A stretch of 64,000 bases of DNA, taken from contig JAIBBC010000001.1 in NCBI GenBank assembly GCA_019694875.1, positions 806,001 through 870,000 on the forward strand, given 5' to 3'. A model generated the notes under the pieces. That model was not told the DNA's origin. It made no database searches and saw nothing but the letters and a program-made list of their open reading frames with translations. Positions 43,400 to 52,750 of this stretch are shown piece after piece (within the stretch, counting starts at the first letter, position 1; every line of letters begins with the position of its first letter). A program made the position numbers and the translations under genes. The stretch is from Cyclobacteriaceae bacterium (GTDB lineage: Bacteria > Bacteroidota > Bacteroidia > Cytophagales > Cyclobacteriaceae).

Positions 43400-43416
43400 A
43401 AGTTTAATTTCTGTCC

Positions 43417-44649
43417 ATGGAACTCGTCAACGGATCATACGTGATTCAAAATGTAAATGTGCTGGATATCTGTGCTCAGTTCGGAACACCGGTTTACGTG
43501 TATGATGCCGAAAAAATTGTTAATCAGTTACGCAATCTCAAGATGGCTTTTTCAGGAGCCGATCTGAAAATAAAGTATGCTGCCAAAGCGCTTACCAATC
43601 TTTCGGTGCTCAGGCTTTTGCGAAAGCATGGCGCAGGTATTGACGTGGTATCCATCCAGGAGGCACAGCTTGCGTTGAAAGCCGGATACTTACCCGAAGA
43701 AATCATGTTTACGCCCAACTGTGCTGAATATGACGAACTGGTGGAAGGAGCGAAGGCTGGCTTTATGCTGAACATCGACAACCTGCCGCATTTGAAAAGA
43801 TTCGGAGAGCAATTCGGGAGCAAGTATCCGTGTTGCCTGCGATTGAATCCACATATCATGGCAGGAGGGAACCTGAAGATATCGACCGGTCATAGTAATT
43901 CGAAGTTTGGCATTTCGGTGTATCAGATTCCGCAGATTATGGAGATTGTTGATCAGCATAAGATCAACGTGACCGGCCTTCACATCCACACAGGATCAGA
44001 AATAAGTGAAGCTGATGTTTTTATTAAGATGGCTGAAATCTTTTTCAGTGTTGCGCGTGAGTTTAAAGACCTTCGATTTATCGACTTCGGAAGCGGTTTC
44101 AAAGTTGCATACCAGGATGGCGATGCAGTAACGAATGTGTATGATCTTGGACTGAAACTCACGAAGGCATTCACGGAATTTTGTGAACAGTACGGTCGAA
44201 AACTTGAGCTCTGGATTGAACCCGGGAAATATATTGTTAGTGATGCCGGTAATCTGTTTGTAAAAACTACCGTTGTCAAATCAACTCCATCGGTAACCTT
44301 TATCGGTGTCAACTCAGGATTGAATCATTTGATCCGGCCGATGATGTACGATGCATACCACAGCATTACGAATGTCTCAAACCCTGAAGGTCCGCAAAAG
44401 ACATACACTGTTGTGGGATATATCTGCGAGACGGATACAATCGGCTCCGACCGGAAGATCACGGAAGTAACAGAAGGTGATATCCTGGCGATCCGCAACG
44501 CAGGTGCATATGGCTTCTCCATGGCTTCGAATTATAATTCGCGCTTACGTCCTGCCGAAGTTTTGGTGATCAATGGCGAAGCGAAGCTTATCCGCGAACG
44601 CGAATCGCTGGATGATTTGCTGAAGAACCAGGTTGAGATAAGCCTTTAG
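43417..44649 (+). CDS. lysA: Diaminopimelate decarboxylase
   Basis: A 410-residue PLP enzyme of the alanine-racemase fold that makes lysine from meso-diaminopimelate. The cofactor lysine is in K-Y-A-A-K-A (Lys57). Other conserved points are S-I-Q-E-A-Q-L-A, H-I-H-T-G-S-E-I, E-P-G-K-Y-I-V and C-E-T-D-T-I-G-S-D-R, the last with the active-site Cys. Length is normal. Confidence 0.95.
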   Translation: MELVNGSYVIQNVNVLDICAQFGTPVYVYDAEKIVNQLRNLKMAFSGADLKIKYAAKALTNLSVLRLLRKHGAGIDVVSIQEAQLALKAGYLPEEIMFTPNCAEYDELVEGAKAGFMLNIDNLPHLKRFGEQFGSKYPCCLRLNPHIMAGGNLKISTGHSNSKFGISVYQIPQIMEIVDQHKINVTGLHIHTGSEISEADVFIKMAEIFFSVAREFKDLRFIDFGSGFKVAYQDGDAVTNVYDLGLKLTKAFTEFCEQYGRKLELWIEPGKYIVSDAGNLFVKTTVVKSTPSVTFIGVNSGLNHLIRPMMYDAYHSITNVSNPEGPQKTYTVVGYICETDTIGSDRKITEVTEGDILAIRNAGAYGFSMASNYNSRLRPAEVLVINGEAKLIRERESLDDLLKNQVEISL

Positions 44650-44669
44650 AAAAACCCGACAACCAGTCG

Positions 44670-45740
44670 CTAAAACAAACTCAGATTTCCTTTAAACCGG
44701 AACTTGGTCAGGTCATATTCCGGCATTTTACGCCCCGTGAAATACTTCTTCTTCGCTGCGGTAAAAAGTTGTTGAATGATTTCGGCATACATGCCTTCTC
44801 CGCTCATGCGTCTGCCGAATTGTGAGTCGTTTACGTTTCCGCCATGCAGCGCGCAGATTTGATTCCAGACTTTATCGAACCGGTCGGGGAAATTCTTTCG
44901 CAGCCAGTCTTCAAAAATTTTCCCGATGGACCCGTTTAATCGCACAACCGTCATTCCTGCGGTTAACGCTCCGTGCTCGGATGCTGCTTTAAGTATAGCC
45001 GGAATTTCGTGGTGATTTAGCCCCGGGATTAGCGGAGCATTCATAATTCCTACCGGAATATTTGCTTTCGATAATTCCTCCACAACTTTCAATCTTTTCA
45101 GTCCGCTTGCTGTGCGGGGTTCCATCGCCCTTCGCAAATCTTCGTTGAGCGTAGTAATTGAGATCATCACGTGAACCAAATTGTCTTTCGCGAGATCTTG
45201 CAGCACATCGATGTCGCGCGTCACCAGACTGTTCTTAGAGATGATTCCTACGGGATGCCGATAGCGTGCCAATACTTGCAACATCTTACGCGTGATTTGA
45301 AACTTTCGCTCCTGTGGCTGATAGCAGTCAGTGTTTCCGCTGAGCATGATTGGAACCGGCTGCCATTTCGGATGAAGAATTGCTTTTTCAAGCAGCTCAG
45401 GTGCATTCTTTTTTACGATGATCTTGCTTTCAAAATCAAGTCCTGCGCTGAAGCCATAGTATTCGTGCGTGTTTCGGGCGTAGCAATAAATGCAGCCATG
45501 CTCACAGCCCTGATACGGATTCATGGAATACATGCCGTGTAAATCCGGGCTTTCGATTTTATTGATGATCTTTTTCGGACTTTCTAAAAAGATTTGTGTT
45601 TGGGGTGCATCGAGCAACGGCTCATCCAGCCCTTCGATGTGGTCGGTAACGTATTCGTTCTTCAGGAACTTGTTACTGGTTTTGATCTGCGCACCACGGC
45701 CTTTAAAATATTCGTCTCTTTTCTCCTCTTCCATCTCCAT
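44670..45740 (-). CDS. PA0069-type radical SAM protein
   Basis: A 356-residue protein with the [4Fe-4S] motif C-E-H-G-C-I-Y-C-Y-A and, further on, G-N-T-D-C-Y-Q-P-Q-E, P-V-G-I-I-S-K-N-S-L-V-T-R-D and A-P-L-I-P-G-L-N. These mark the PA0069 group of radical SAM enzymes, which is related to spore photoproduct lyase. The reaction is not known. ATG 45740 is used (45734 also possible). An upstream extension would run into the divergent gene's region. Confidence 0.85.
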   Translation of the reverse strand: MEMEEEKRDEYFKGRGAQIKTSNKFLKNEYVTDHIEGLDEPLLDAPQTQIFLESPKKIINKIESPDLHGMYSMNPYQGCEHGCIYCYARNTHEYYGFSAGLDFESKIIVKKNAPELLEKAILHPKWQPVPIMLSGNTDCYQPQERKFQITRKMLQVLARYRHPVGIISKNSLVTRDIDVLQDLAKDNLVHVMISITTLNEDLRRAMEPRTASGLKRLKVVEELSKANIPVGIMNAPLIPGLNHHEIPAILKAASEHGALTAGMTVVRLNGSIGKIFEDWLRKNFPDRFDKVWNQICALHGGNVNDSQFGRRMSGEGMYAEIIQQLFTAAKKKYFTGRKMPEYDLTKFRFKGNLSLF

Positions 45741-45808
45741 ACACGAATGTAAAGGATGAAGTGTCGTGAATGACTTACTTTTACCGTGCGCGACAGAAGC
45801 TGTCAGAT

Positions 45809-46678
45809 ATGTTACGGTACACACCAACGCCCATCGTGGAAATTACGGATCCGATCGTGGAAAAGGCTGGTGTACGCGTGTTGATGAAGCGCGAGGATTT
45901 GAACCATCCGCTCGTTTCTGGAAATAAATGGTGGAAACTGAAATACAATCTTGAAGAAGCGCAACAACAGAATAAAAAAACTCTGCTGACGTTTGGCGGG
46001 GCTTACTCCAATCATATTTATGCAACAGCGGCCGCGGCTTCCGAACTTGGGTTTAATTGCATCGGAATAATCCGTGGCGAGGAAACACTACCGTTAAATA
46101 ACACATTGTCGTTCGCCAAACAGCAACGAATGAACTTGCATTATGTATCGCGCGAACAATATCGAACTAAAGCAACTCCGGAGTTTATTAACAGACTTCA
46201 ACAGCAGTTTGGAGATTTTTATCTGATCCCGGAAGGTGGTACAAACAAACTGGCGGTAACCGGGGCAACCGAATTTGCGCAAACCCTCGGTCATGATTTT
46301 GATTATGTGTGCTGTGCTGTGGGAACGGGCGGGACATTGGCCGGATTGATCAACGGTCTGCCATCAAAGAAGACTATTGGTTTCTCCGTTTTGAAAAATG
46401 GCGAGTTTCTCAAGCATGATGTAGAAAGATGGGTAGGTGAGAAACACCATTGGCAAATCATGACGGATTATCACTTCGGGGGGTACGCAAAGACGACCCG
46501 CGTGTTGGAACAATTTATTCAGCAATTCGAAGAGAGAAATAATATTCCGTTAGAACATGTATACACCGGCAAAATGATGGCCGGGGTCTATGACCTGATT
46601 CAAAAAGGGTACTTTCAGAAAGGCAGCACTATTTTGACGCTGCACACCGGTGGGCTTCAGGGGAAAAGATTATTTTAG
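45809..46678 (+). CDS. PLP-dependent ACC deaminase/D-cysteine desulfhydrase-like
   Basis: A 289-residue fold-type II PLP enzyme. V-L-M-K-R-E-D-L-N-H-P is typical, S-G-N-K-W-W-K-L-K-Y holds the cofactor Lys, F-G-G-A-Y-S-N-H-I-Y the Ser/Asn loop, and V-G-T-G-G-T-L-A-G-L the phosphate cup. Family members cleave aminocyclopropane-carboxylate or D-cysteine, and sequence alone does not separate these. Start at ATG 45809 puts the domain in normal register. An ATG 13 codons earlier (45770) is an alternative. Confidence 0.82.
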   Translation: MLRYTPTPIVEITDPIVEKAGVRVLMKREDLNHPLVSGNKWWKLKYNLEEAQQQNKKTLLTFGGAYSNHIYATAAAASELGFNCIGIIRGEETLPLNNTLSFAKQQRMNLHYVSREQYRTKATPEFINRLQQQFGDFYLIPEGGTNKLAVTGATEFAQTLGHDFDYVCCAVGTGGTLAGLINGLPSKKTIGFSVLKNGEFLKHDVERWVGEKHHWQIMTDYHFGGYAKTTRVLEQFIQQFEERNNIPLEHVYTGKMMAGVYDLIQKGYFQKGSTILTLHTGGLQGKRLF

Positions 46679-46694
46679 TGAAAATGTTTACGCT

Positions 46695-48053
46695 ATGAAG
46701 AGAGGTTTGCTGTTAACCGTGTTTAGTTGCGTTACACTTTTTTCGTTCGCCTCACACTTACGATGTGGGTATATCTCCGTACATCGGGCAACTTGCACAT
46801 CATTAATATTTACCATTACAGTTACTGTGTTTACCAATACTGCCTCGGACGTAAAGTTTGGTGAAGATGGCATTTTGGATTTTGGAGATGGAACAAGCAT
46901 GGTAGTGCCAAAAGTGGAGAATACACCGCGCCCTGATTTGGGATCAAATATAGGGATGGCCACGTATACTATAAATCATAGATATGCGGGTGTAGGGAGT
47001 TACTTGGTTAGTTACATCGAACCCAACCGAAATGGTGGTGTGCTGAATATGAGCGACTCATTTTTCACAACTTTTTATACCGAAACTTTAATCGATTTTG
47101 CTCAATGTTCAACGCCAACATTTGTCGCGCCTCCGCTTTTCATGGGTGGTCTGGGAAATACCTTTGACCTTTCATTGGGTGCGGGATCACCAGACGATTC
47201 TCAAATCACTTACGAGTTTGCCGTTCCATTCAGGGATCGCGGAACTCCCGTGTCAGGATTTACACAACCCGAAACCATGACATTAAACCATCTTACCGGT
47301 TTGATTACTTGGGACACGGACGTCAGCTCCCCAGGGGAATATAATTTTGCGATAAATGCCGTTCAATGGAAAAACGTCAATGGTACACTGTTGCGCAGTC
47401 AATATATCCGGATCGACTTCCAGGTGATTCTAAACGCAGAGGTACCTTTTTACAATATTCAAGATAATCAGGTACTTGATCCATACAATCGAATTTTAGC
47501 GCCCGATGGAGAAGAGAAAACTATTAAGATCTTTTTCGAAACGGATGCTGCTAACCAGCCCAAACTGGAAATGTATTCTGCACTGCCTGAAGAAGCGCTG
47601 TCGTTCTCTACTTACGATTCCGTCTCTTCTGCAGATGGATCCGACATTAAAGTAGGGGTCCTCAAAATTGCCACTCGGGAACAAGATTTAAGGTCAACAG
47701 GGTACATCATCACCGTTCGAGGTCGTACTGCCTTTGGCTCAACAGACATTAACTATCTCGTTTACGCTGCGGACGAACTCCCTCCTTTACCTGTTATCAC
47801 GGCAACGGAAGCTGATCTTGCCACCGTTCAGGTTTACCCCAACCCGGTTAGTGATTTCATCCAGATTGATGTGGCTGGTGGTGAAACTTCAACCGCTTTA
47901 ATATATTCTGCTCAGGGGGTGTTATTAACAAGCCATCGCTTTGAAAACAATGCAATAATAGACACACATAATCTGCCGGCAGGCTTATACATCTGCGATG
48001 TTCGCAGAAATAACGCGTCAGTCAAGAAAATTAAAATCATAAAATCTAAATAA
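46695..48053 (+). CDS. Secreted T9SS cargo protein
   Basis: A 452-residue protein. The signal peptide ends near F-S-F-A-S-H, followed by the R-C-G-Y-I-S-V start common to Cytophagales surface proteins. Several beta-sandwich units follow: L-D-F-G-D-G-T, PKD-like Y-A-G-V-G-S-Y, and cadherin-like G-L-I-T-W-D-T-D in the middle. The last about 75 residues (from V-Y-P-N-P-V-S-D-F) form a type A T9SS C-terminal sorting domain ending K-I-K-I-I-K-S-K. It is probably secreted and anchored on the surface. It starts a compact unit with the next two genes. Confidence 0.85.
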   Translation: MKRGLLLTVFSCVTLFSFASHLRCGYISVHRATCTSLIFTITVTVFTNTASDVKFGEDGILDFGDGTSMVVPKVENTPRPDLGSNIGMATYTINHRYAGVGSYLVSYIEPNRNGGVLNMSDSFFTTFYTETLIDFAQCSTPTFVAPPLFMGGLGNTFDLSLGAGSPDDSQITYEFAVPFRDRGTPVSGFTQPETMTLNHLTGLITWDTDVSSPGEYNFAINAVQWKNVNGTLLRSQYIRIDFQVILNAEVPFYNIQDNQVLDPYNRILAPDGEEKTIKIFFETDAANQPKLEMYSALPEEALSFSTYDSVSSADGSDIKVGVLKIATREQDLRSTGYIITVRGRTAFGSTDINYLVYAADELPPLPVITATEADLATVQVYPNPVSDFIQIDVAGGETSTALIYSAQGVLLTSHRFENNAIIDTHNLPAGLYICDVRRNNASVKKIKIIKSK

Positions 48054-48061
48054 CCCCTGTT

Positions 48062-48712
48062 ATGGAAAACAAACTTCTCTTAACTTCTTTGCTCATGCTA
48101 ACGTGCCTGGTGGCATTCGGTCAGGAAACCGATCGCAAGAAACCGGAGGCAAAAAATTTCACTGCAGAGGTGAACCTGAATCCCTTCTCTTCTTCACCGA
48201 TCAATATTAACTATCTCCGGTTCCGGTACTTTACGTCTGAAACATCGGCTGTACGAATCGGTTTTTCGGTAAGTGCTCACAAACAAACACCTGAAGAAGA
48301 TGTAACACGAAAGACGTTTGAATTCAATATTCGGCCTGGTTACGAGTGGCACTTGGCAGGCACCGAAAGACTTTCACCATACTTTGGAGTAGAGGCCGAT
48401 TTGGCGATCAAAACTTCTTCGTTCGAGGATCAGGATGTGGATGCAGATACAAAAAAAATCAGTGGCGCCTGGACAGCAACCGGAGTTGAACGCGGATTCA
48501 CAAGAATAGGGTTGAATGCAATTATCGGGGCCGACTTTTACGTAACCAAACGTGTTTATTTGGGAACCGAATTTGGTTTCGGATTCCAGAGCACAAACTT
48601 CAGCGACATCGAAGCAACTTATAGCAGCGACTATGAAAAAATCAGAGGTGGATCAGATCTTCAGGTTGGACCAAACTTTAACAGCTCAATTCGGCTAGGA
48701 TTTGTTTTCTGA
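48062..48712 (+). CDS. Outer-membrane beta-barrel protein
   Basis: A 216-residue protein with a signal peptide ending V-A-F-G-Q. The rest alternates aromatic and polar residues in strands separated by short turns (F-R-Y-F, Y-L-G-T-E-F-G-F-G-F) and ends S-I-R-L-G-F-V-F, the terminal Phe typical of outer-membrane barrels. It has about eight strands, like small OmpA/PorT-like barrels. It is eight bases after the T9SS cargo gene. Confidence 0.78.
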   Translation: MENKLLLTSLLMLTCLVAFGQETDRKKPEAKNFTAEVNLNPFSSSPININYLRFRYFTSETSAVRIGFSVSAHKQTPEEDVTRKTFEFNIRPGYEWHLAGTERLSPYFGVEADLAIKTSSFEDQDVDADTKKISGAWTATGVERGFTRIGLNAIIGADFYVTKRVYLGTEFGFGFQSTNFSDIEATYSSDYEKIRGGSDLQVGPNFNSSIRLGFVF

Positions 48713-48713
48713 T

Positions 48714-49340
48714 ATGAAAAACACAAACCTGCTATTTTGGTTTTTACTTTTTTGCATAGGCGCATTCTCTTGTACCGATGATGGTGGTTCCATTGCTATT
48801 GGTAAAGATGAAAGTCTCACGGACGCTGAGTTGGCTTTTAAAGAATTCCTAAAGGAGAATTCTCATCGATTCATTCACACCACCAGCGGTTTGGATTTTG
48901 TATCCAGTAATACGTGTTCGTCTAACACCGAAATGCAATTGGATGCGCAAAACTTTAAGTTGCAAGCAGCCGGGTGTAGTCAGCAGGCATTGAATCGAAA
49001 TCCGAGGTCATTCTTAATTGCGAATCGTATCGAAGGATTTGGTGATCTGGCGTTCATTTCATTTTTTTTCAATTCGGTCTCGGTAGATGCTCCTCCTCCC
49101 ACCGGAACCTATTATATCGATTGGTCTTGCGGGATTACCTGGTGCTATCCAAGCTTCGAAATTGATATCTACACGGTGGATAGTAACGGTAATGGCACCT
49201 TGCGGTTGTACGCGATTCCCGAAAAAGTGGATATCGTAAATGAAAACGGAGTTATCTCGGTAAATTTTTATGCCGAACTTGTTTCAATCGACTCAGACTA
49301 CAAAGCTGAGATCAGTGCAACGTTAACTTGCTGTCTCTAA
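48714..49340 (+). CDS. Predicted lipoprotein with four or more cysteines
   Basis: A 208-residue protein with lipobox A-F-S-C near residue 20. Further Cys residues lie at S-N-T-C-S-S-N-T, A-A-G-C-S-Q, D-W-S-C-G-I-T-W-C-Y and the final T-C-C-L, so disulfides are likely. I do not recognise the family. It starts one base behind the barrel gene's stop and overlaps the end of the convergent radA by four bases. Confidence 0.7.
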   Translation: MKNTNLLFWFLLFCIGAFSCTDDGGSIAIGKDESLTDAELAFKEFLKENSHRFIHTTSGLDFVSSNTCSSNTEMQLDAQNFKLQAAGCSQQALNRNPRSFLIANRIEGFGDLAFISFFFNSVSVDAPPPTGTYYIDWSCGITWCYPSFEIDIYTVDSNGNGTLRLYAIPEKVDIVNENGVISVNFYAELVSIDSDYKAEISATLTCCL

Positions 49341-50710
49341 CCAAACAAATCCTGAAACACTTCAGTAAGCTTACCGAAAGCTTTCACATTAATTTTTGTT
49401 TTGTTGAGGTCGACCGATCGTTGACTGTAGCGTGAAACATAAATCTCCGTGAAGCCAAGTTTTTCAGCTTCTGAAATGCGCTGGTCGACACGGTTCACTG
49501 CACGCAACTCTCCACCTAAACCGATTTCTGCCGCAAAACAGATTTTGTCGGAAACGGGAAGTTCTTCGAAAGAAGATACAATCGAAACACACACCGCCAG
49601 GTCAACCGCGGGATCTTCCACTTTAATTCCGCCCGCCATGTTCACAAAAACATCCTGCACACCCAGCCGGAAGCCGCAACGTTTTTCCAACACGGCAAGC
49701 AACATGTTCAGGCGTTTGGGATCGAACCCGGTTGACGTACGCTGCGGTGTACCATACGAAGCCGGGCTCACAAGTGATTGAATTTCGATCAGCAATGGCC
49801 GGTTGCCTTCGAGTGTCGCTCCGATAGTTGCTCCGCTCACTTGCCCATCCTTCTGCGAGATTAGAATTTCAGACGGATTTGAAACTTCACGCAGGCCAGA
49901 CCCGAGCATTTCATAAATTCCGATTTCTGAAGTTGATCCAAAACGGTTCTTGGTTGTTCGTAAAATCCGGTACGCCAAATGCCGGTCGCCTTCAAACTGC
50001 AGCACCGTGTCGACCATGTGTTCAAGTACTTTCGGGCCGGCCAGCATCCCATCTTTTGTGATATGGCCCACCAGGAAAACAGGGGTATCTGTTTCTTTTG
50101 CAAACTTCATCAGCTCGCCTGCACATTGCCTCACCTGTGCAATGCTGCCGGCAACTGAATCGAGCAAAGATGAATTTAATGTCTGGATCGAATCGATGAT
50201 AACCAGATCAGGCTTTAATGACTCAATCGATAAAAAAATATTGCGGGTATTCGTTTCTGTAAGGATGTAACACGAGTCATTTCCGGCTGAAGAGAGCCGT
50301 TCGGCCCGCATCTTGATTTGCTGATCGCTTTCTTCACCCGATACATACAGCACCTTGGCGCCCTTCAGCGTAAGCGCAAGTTGCAGCATCAGGGTTGACT
50401 TACCGATGCCAGGTTCTCCACCAATCAACACGAGTGATCCCGGAACAACTCCACCGCCCAGCACGCGGTTAAGTTCCTGATCGTGCGTTGTGATTCTTAC
50501 TTCATTAACGGCTTCAACCTCCCGGATTGGCTTGGCATGGTTGCGCTCCGATTTCGTTTCCTGTCGCCATTCGGTTTTTGCAGGCTCTTCTTTCTGTATC
50601 AGTTCTTCTACGAATGAATTCCAGGTTCCGCATGATGGACATTTGCCCAGCCATTTGGGAGATTCATGTCCGCATTGCTGACAGAAAAATGTAGTTTTTG
50701 CTTTCGCCAA
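49337..50710 (-). CDS. radA: DNA repair protein RadA/Sms
   Basis: A 457-residue branched-DNA helicase/repair protein related to RecA. The N-terminal zinc finger is C-Q-Q-C-G-H followed by C-P-S-C-G. The Walker A site G-G-E-P-G-I-G-K-S-T, the K-N-R-F-G motif and the C-terminal Lon-protease-like domain (without its catalytic function) are all seen. It is divergent from the DUF3857 array. Confidence 0.96.
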   Translation of the reverse strand: MAKAKTTFFCQQCGHESPKWLGKCPSCGTWNSFVEELIQKEEPAKTEWRQETKSERNHAKPIREVEAVNEVRITTHDQELNRVLGGGVVPGSLVLIGGEPGIGKSTLMLQLALTLKGAKVLYVSGEESDQQIKMRAERLSSAGNDSCYILTETNTRNIFLSIESLKPDLVIIDSIQTLNSSLLDSVAGSIAQVRQCAGELMKFAKETDTPVFLVGHITKDGMLAGPKVLEHMVDTVLQFEGDRHLAYRILRTTKNRFGSTSEIGIYEMLGSGLREVSNPSEILISQKDGQVSGATIGATLEGNRPLLIEIQSLVSPASYGTPQRTSTGFDPKRLNMLLAVLEKRCGFRLGVQDVFVNMAGGIKVEDPAVDLAVCVSIVSSFEELPVSDKICFAAEIGLGGELRAVNRVDQRISEAEKLGFTEIYVSRYSQRSVDLNKTKINVKAFGKLTEVFQDLFG

Positions 50711-50809
50711 AGGGAAAATATTTTCTTAAAAATACATGTAAGCAATGACTAGTTGTGTCTGAAGATTAATTCGTTATTTTGTAATCTACTCTAAACCCCG
50801 TCTATACCA

Positions 50810-52744
50810 ATGAGATACCTGTTGGCTGTCCTGCTCCTCGCAGGACCGATATACACATCATTCGCACAAAAAGATCCGATCAAGTTTGGTGAAATTCCAA
50901 TGGAAGATCTCCAAATGACAAGCTATGCGGCCGATACGTCTGCGGCTGCCGTGATACTTGCCGATTTCGGGGAAGCCCGGATTTCCCCTTACCAGGGCAA
51001 GATGATTTTTGAGCGGCATACCCGGATAAAAATTCTGAAACCTGAAGGAACATCGTGGGCCGATGTGGAAGTTATGTTGTACCACTCCGGTTCAGCCGAT
51101 GAAAACATCACCAACCTTAAGGCCGTAACCTACAACTTGGAAAACGGAAAGGTTGTAAAAACCGAAATGGACAAGGACGCTGTATTCCTCGAAAAGTTTA
51201 ACAAGAGTTTCAACATCAAAAAATTCACCCTGCCCAATGTAAAGCCCGGTTCGGTCATTGAATATAGTTACAAACACAATTCCGATTTCCTCGCCAACTT
51301 TCCTAATTGGCAATTTCAGCATAAAATCCCCACTCGCCTGACGGAGTATCGCGCGTTTATTCCGAGTTTCTTTATTATGGAACGATACATGCAGGGCTAT
51401 CTGGCCCCGCAGTACGATACGAAAAATGTTCCGCAGGGTGATTACGAAGATAAGCGCCACCGCTGGGTAATTGAAAACGTACCTGCATTCAAACCCGAGC
51501 CTTATATGACTTCGGAAAGTGACTACGTTTCGAAGATAAATTTTGCGCTGGCATACATCAACTTTCCGGGCCAACCCTCAAAAGAAGTTATGGGCACATG
51601 GAAACGCCTGGTAGGAACTTACATGGGAAGCGAGTCTTCGGGTAAAGCAATCACCGGAAACAACTTCCTCAAAAAGAAAGTTGAAGAATTAACAGCCGGT
51701 GTTACGGAACCGGAAAAGAAACTCCAGATCATTTTTGATTATGTAAAAAGCACGCTGAAGTGGAATGAGATCTGCGATACAGACGCGTATCAGCTTAAGG
51801 ACGTATTTGAAAAGAAAATCGGCTCCTCTGGCGACATTAACATTGCACTTGCCTCCATGCTCGACAAGGCAGGTTTTGTTGTCGACCCGGTAATCTTAAG
51901 CACGCGTGATCACGGCTTTATCCGCACGCAGGTGCCAATGGAAAGTCAGATCAATTACGTTGTTTGTACCGTGATGCTCAATGGCAAGCGTATTTTCCTG
52001 GACGCAACGGAACCTTTCATTCCACTAAACATGCTTCCGGAGCGATGCTTAAACGGTCAGGGTATTTTGATTCTTTCGAATGAAAAGACTTTTGACTGGA
52101 TCAATCTTGAAGCCATGTCGAAATCCAAAACGGTTGTCAACAGTGACCTTGCTTTATCGGCCTCGGGTGAATTAACCGGCAAAGTAACATTCACCCGTGA
52201 CGGGTATGACGCGCACAAAAGCAGAAAAAAATACGCTGAAGGTCAGGAGGCTTATACCAAAGAGCTAGCGAGTGCAAAATCATGGGAGATCACTAAAAGC
52301 GATTTCCAAACAATGGAACAAATCAATGTACCTGCAAAAGAAATACATGAAGTAACAATTGCCGATCATGCATCGGTTGCAGGCGATTTAATTTATATAA
52401 ATCCCTGGCTTGGCTTCAACATGACAGACAATCCATTTAAGATTGACACACGGCAATATCCCGTTGATTTCGGAAGTCCGTTTGAAAAATCTATCCTAAC
52501 CAAAATCACCATTCCGGAAGGGTATGCTGTTGAGGAAGTACCGGCAAACAAAATTTTTGCCTTGCCTGGCGGGATGGGCAAGTACATCTGCAGCATAAAT
52601 GTGCTTGGTAACACCATCAGCTGCACGAGCATGCTGGTTGTGAATAAGGCATTGTTTGTTCAGGCTGAATATCCGATTCTGCGTGAGTTTTACACGCAAT
52701 TCATCGCCAAACAAGGTGAACAGATCGTGTTGAAGAAAAAGTAA
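50810..52744 (+). CDS. DUF3857/transglutaminase-like protein, copy 1
   Basis: A 644-residue secreted protein with a signal peptide ending S-F-A-Q, a DUF3857 domain (about 50-210, starting F-G-E-I-P-M-E-D-L), a transglutaminase-like core (about 285-400), and a C-terminal DUF3858-type beta domain ending I-V-L-K-K-K. In the core, the position of the catalytic Cys (clear in copies 2 and 4) is Ser340 (I-G-S-S-G-D-I-N), and the His position is Tyr383 (I-N-Y). The enzyme is therefore probably inactive as a cysteine transglutaminase or protease, and a binding role is likely. It begins a tight group with copies 2 and 3 (6- and 3-base gaps). Confidence 0.85.
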   Translation: MRYLLAVLLLAGPIYTSFAQKDPIKFGEIPMEDLQMTSYAADTSAAAVILADFGEARISPYQGKMIFERHTRIKILKPEGTSWADVEVMLYHSGSADENITNLKAVTYNLENGKVVKTEMDKDAVFLEKFNKSFNIKKFTLPNVKPGSVIEYSYKHNSDFLANFPNWQFQHKIPTRLTEYRAFIPSFFIMERYMQGYLAPQYDTKNVPQGDYEDKRHRWVIENVPAFKPEPYMTSESDYVSKINFALAYINFPGQPSKEVMGTWKRLVGTYMGSESSGKAITGNNFLKKKVEELTAGVTEPEKKLQIIFDYVKSTLKWNEICDTDAYQLKDVFEKKIGSSGDINIALASMLDKAGFVVDPVILSTRDHGFIRTQVPMESQINYVVCTVMLNGKRIFLDATEPFIPLNMLPERCLNGQGILILSNEKTFDWINLEAMSKSKTVVNSDLALSASGELTGKVTFTRDGYDAHKSRKKYAEGQEAYTKELASAKSWEITKSDFQTMEQINVPAKEIHEVTIADHASVAGDLIYINPWLGFNMTDNPFKIDTRQYPVDFGSPFEKSILTKITIPEGYAVEEVPANKIFALPGGMGKYICSINVLGNTISCTSMLVVNKALFVQAEYPILREFYTQFIAKQGEQIVLKKK

Positions 52745-52750
52745 ATCAGC

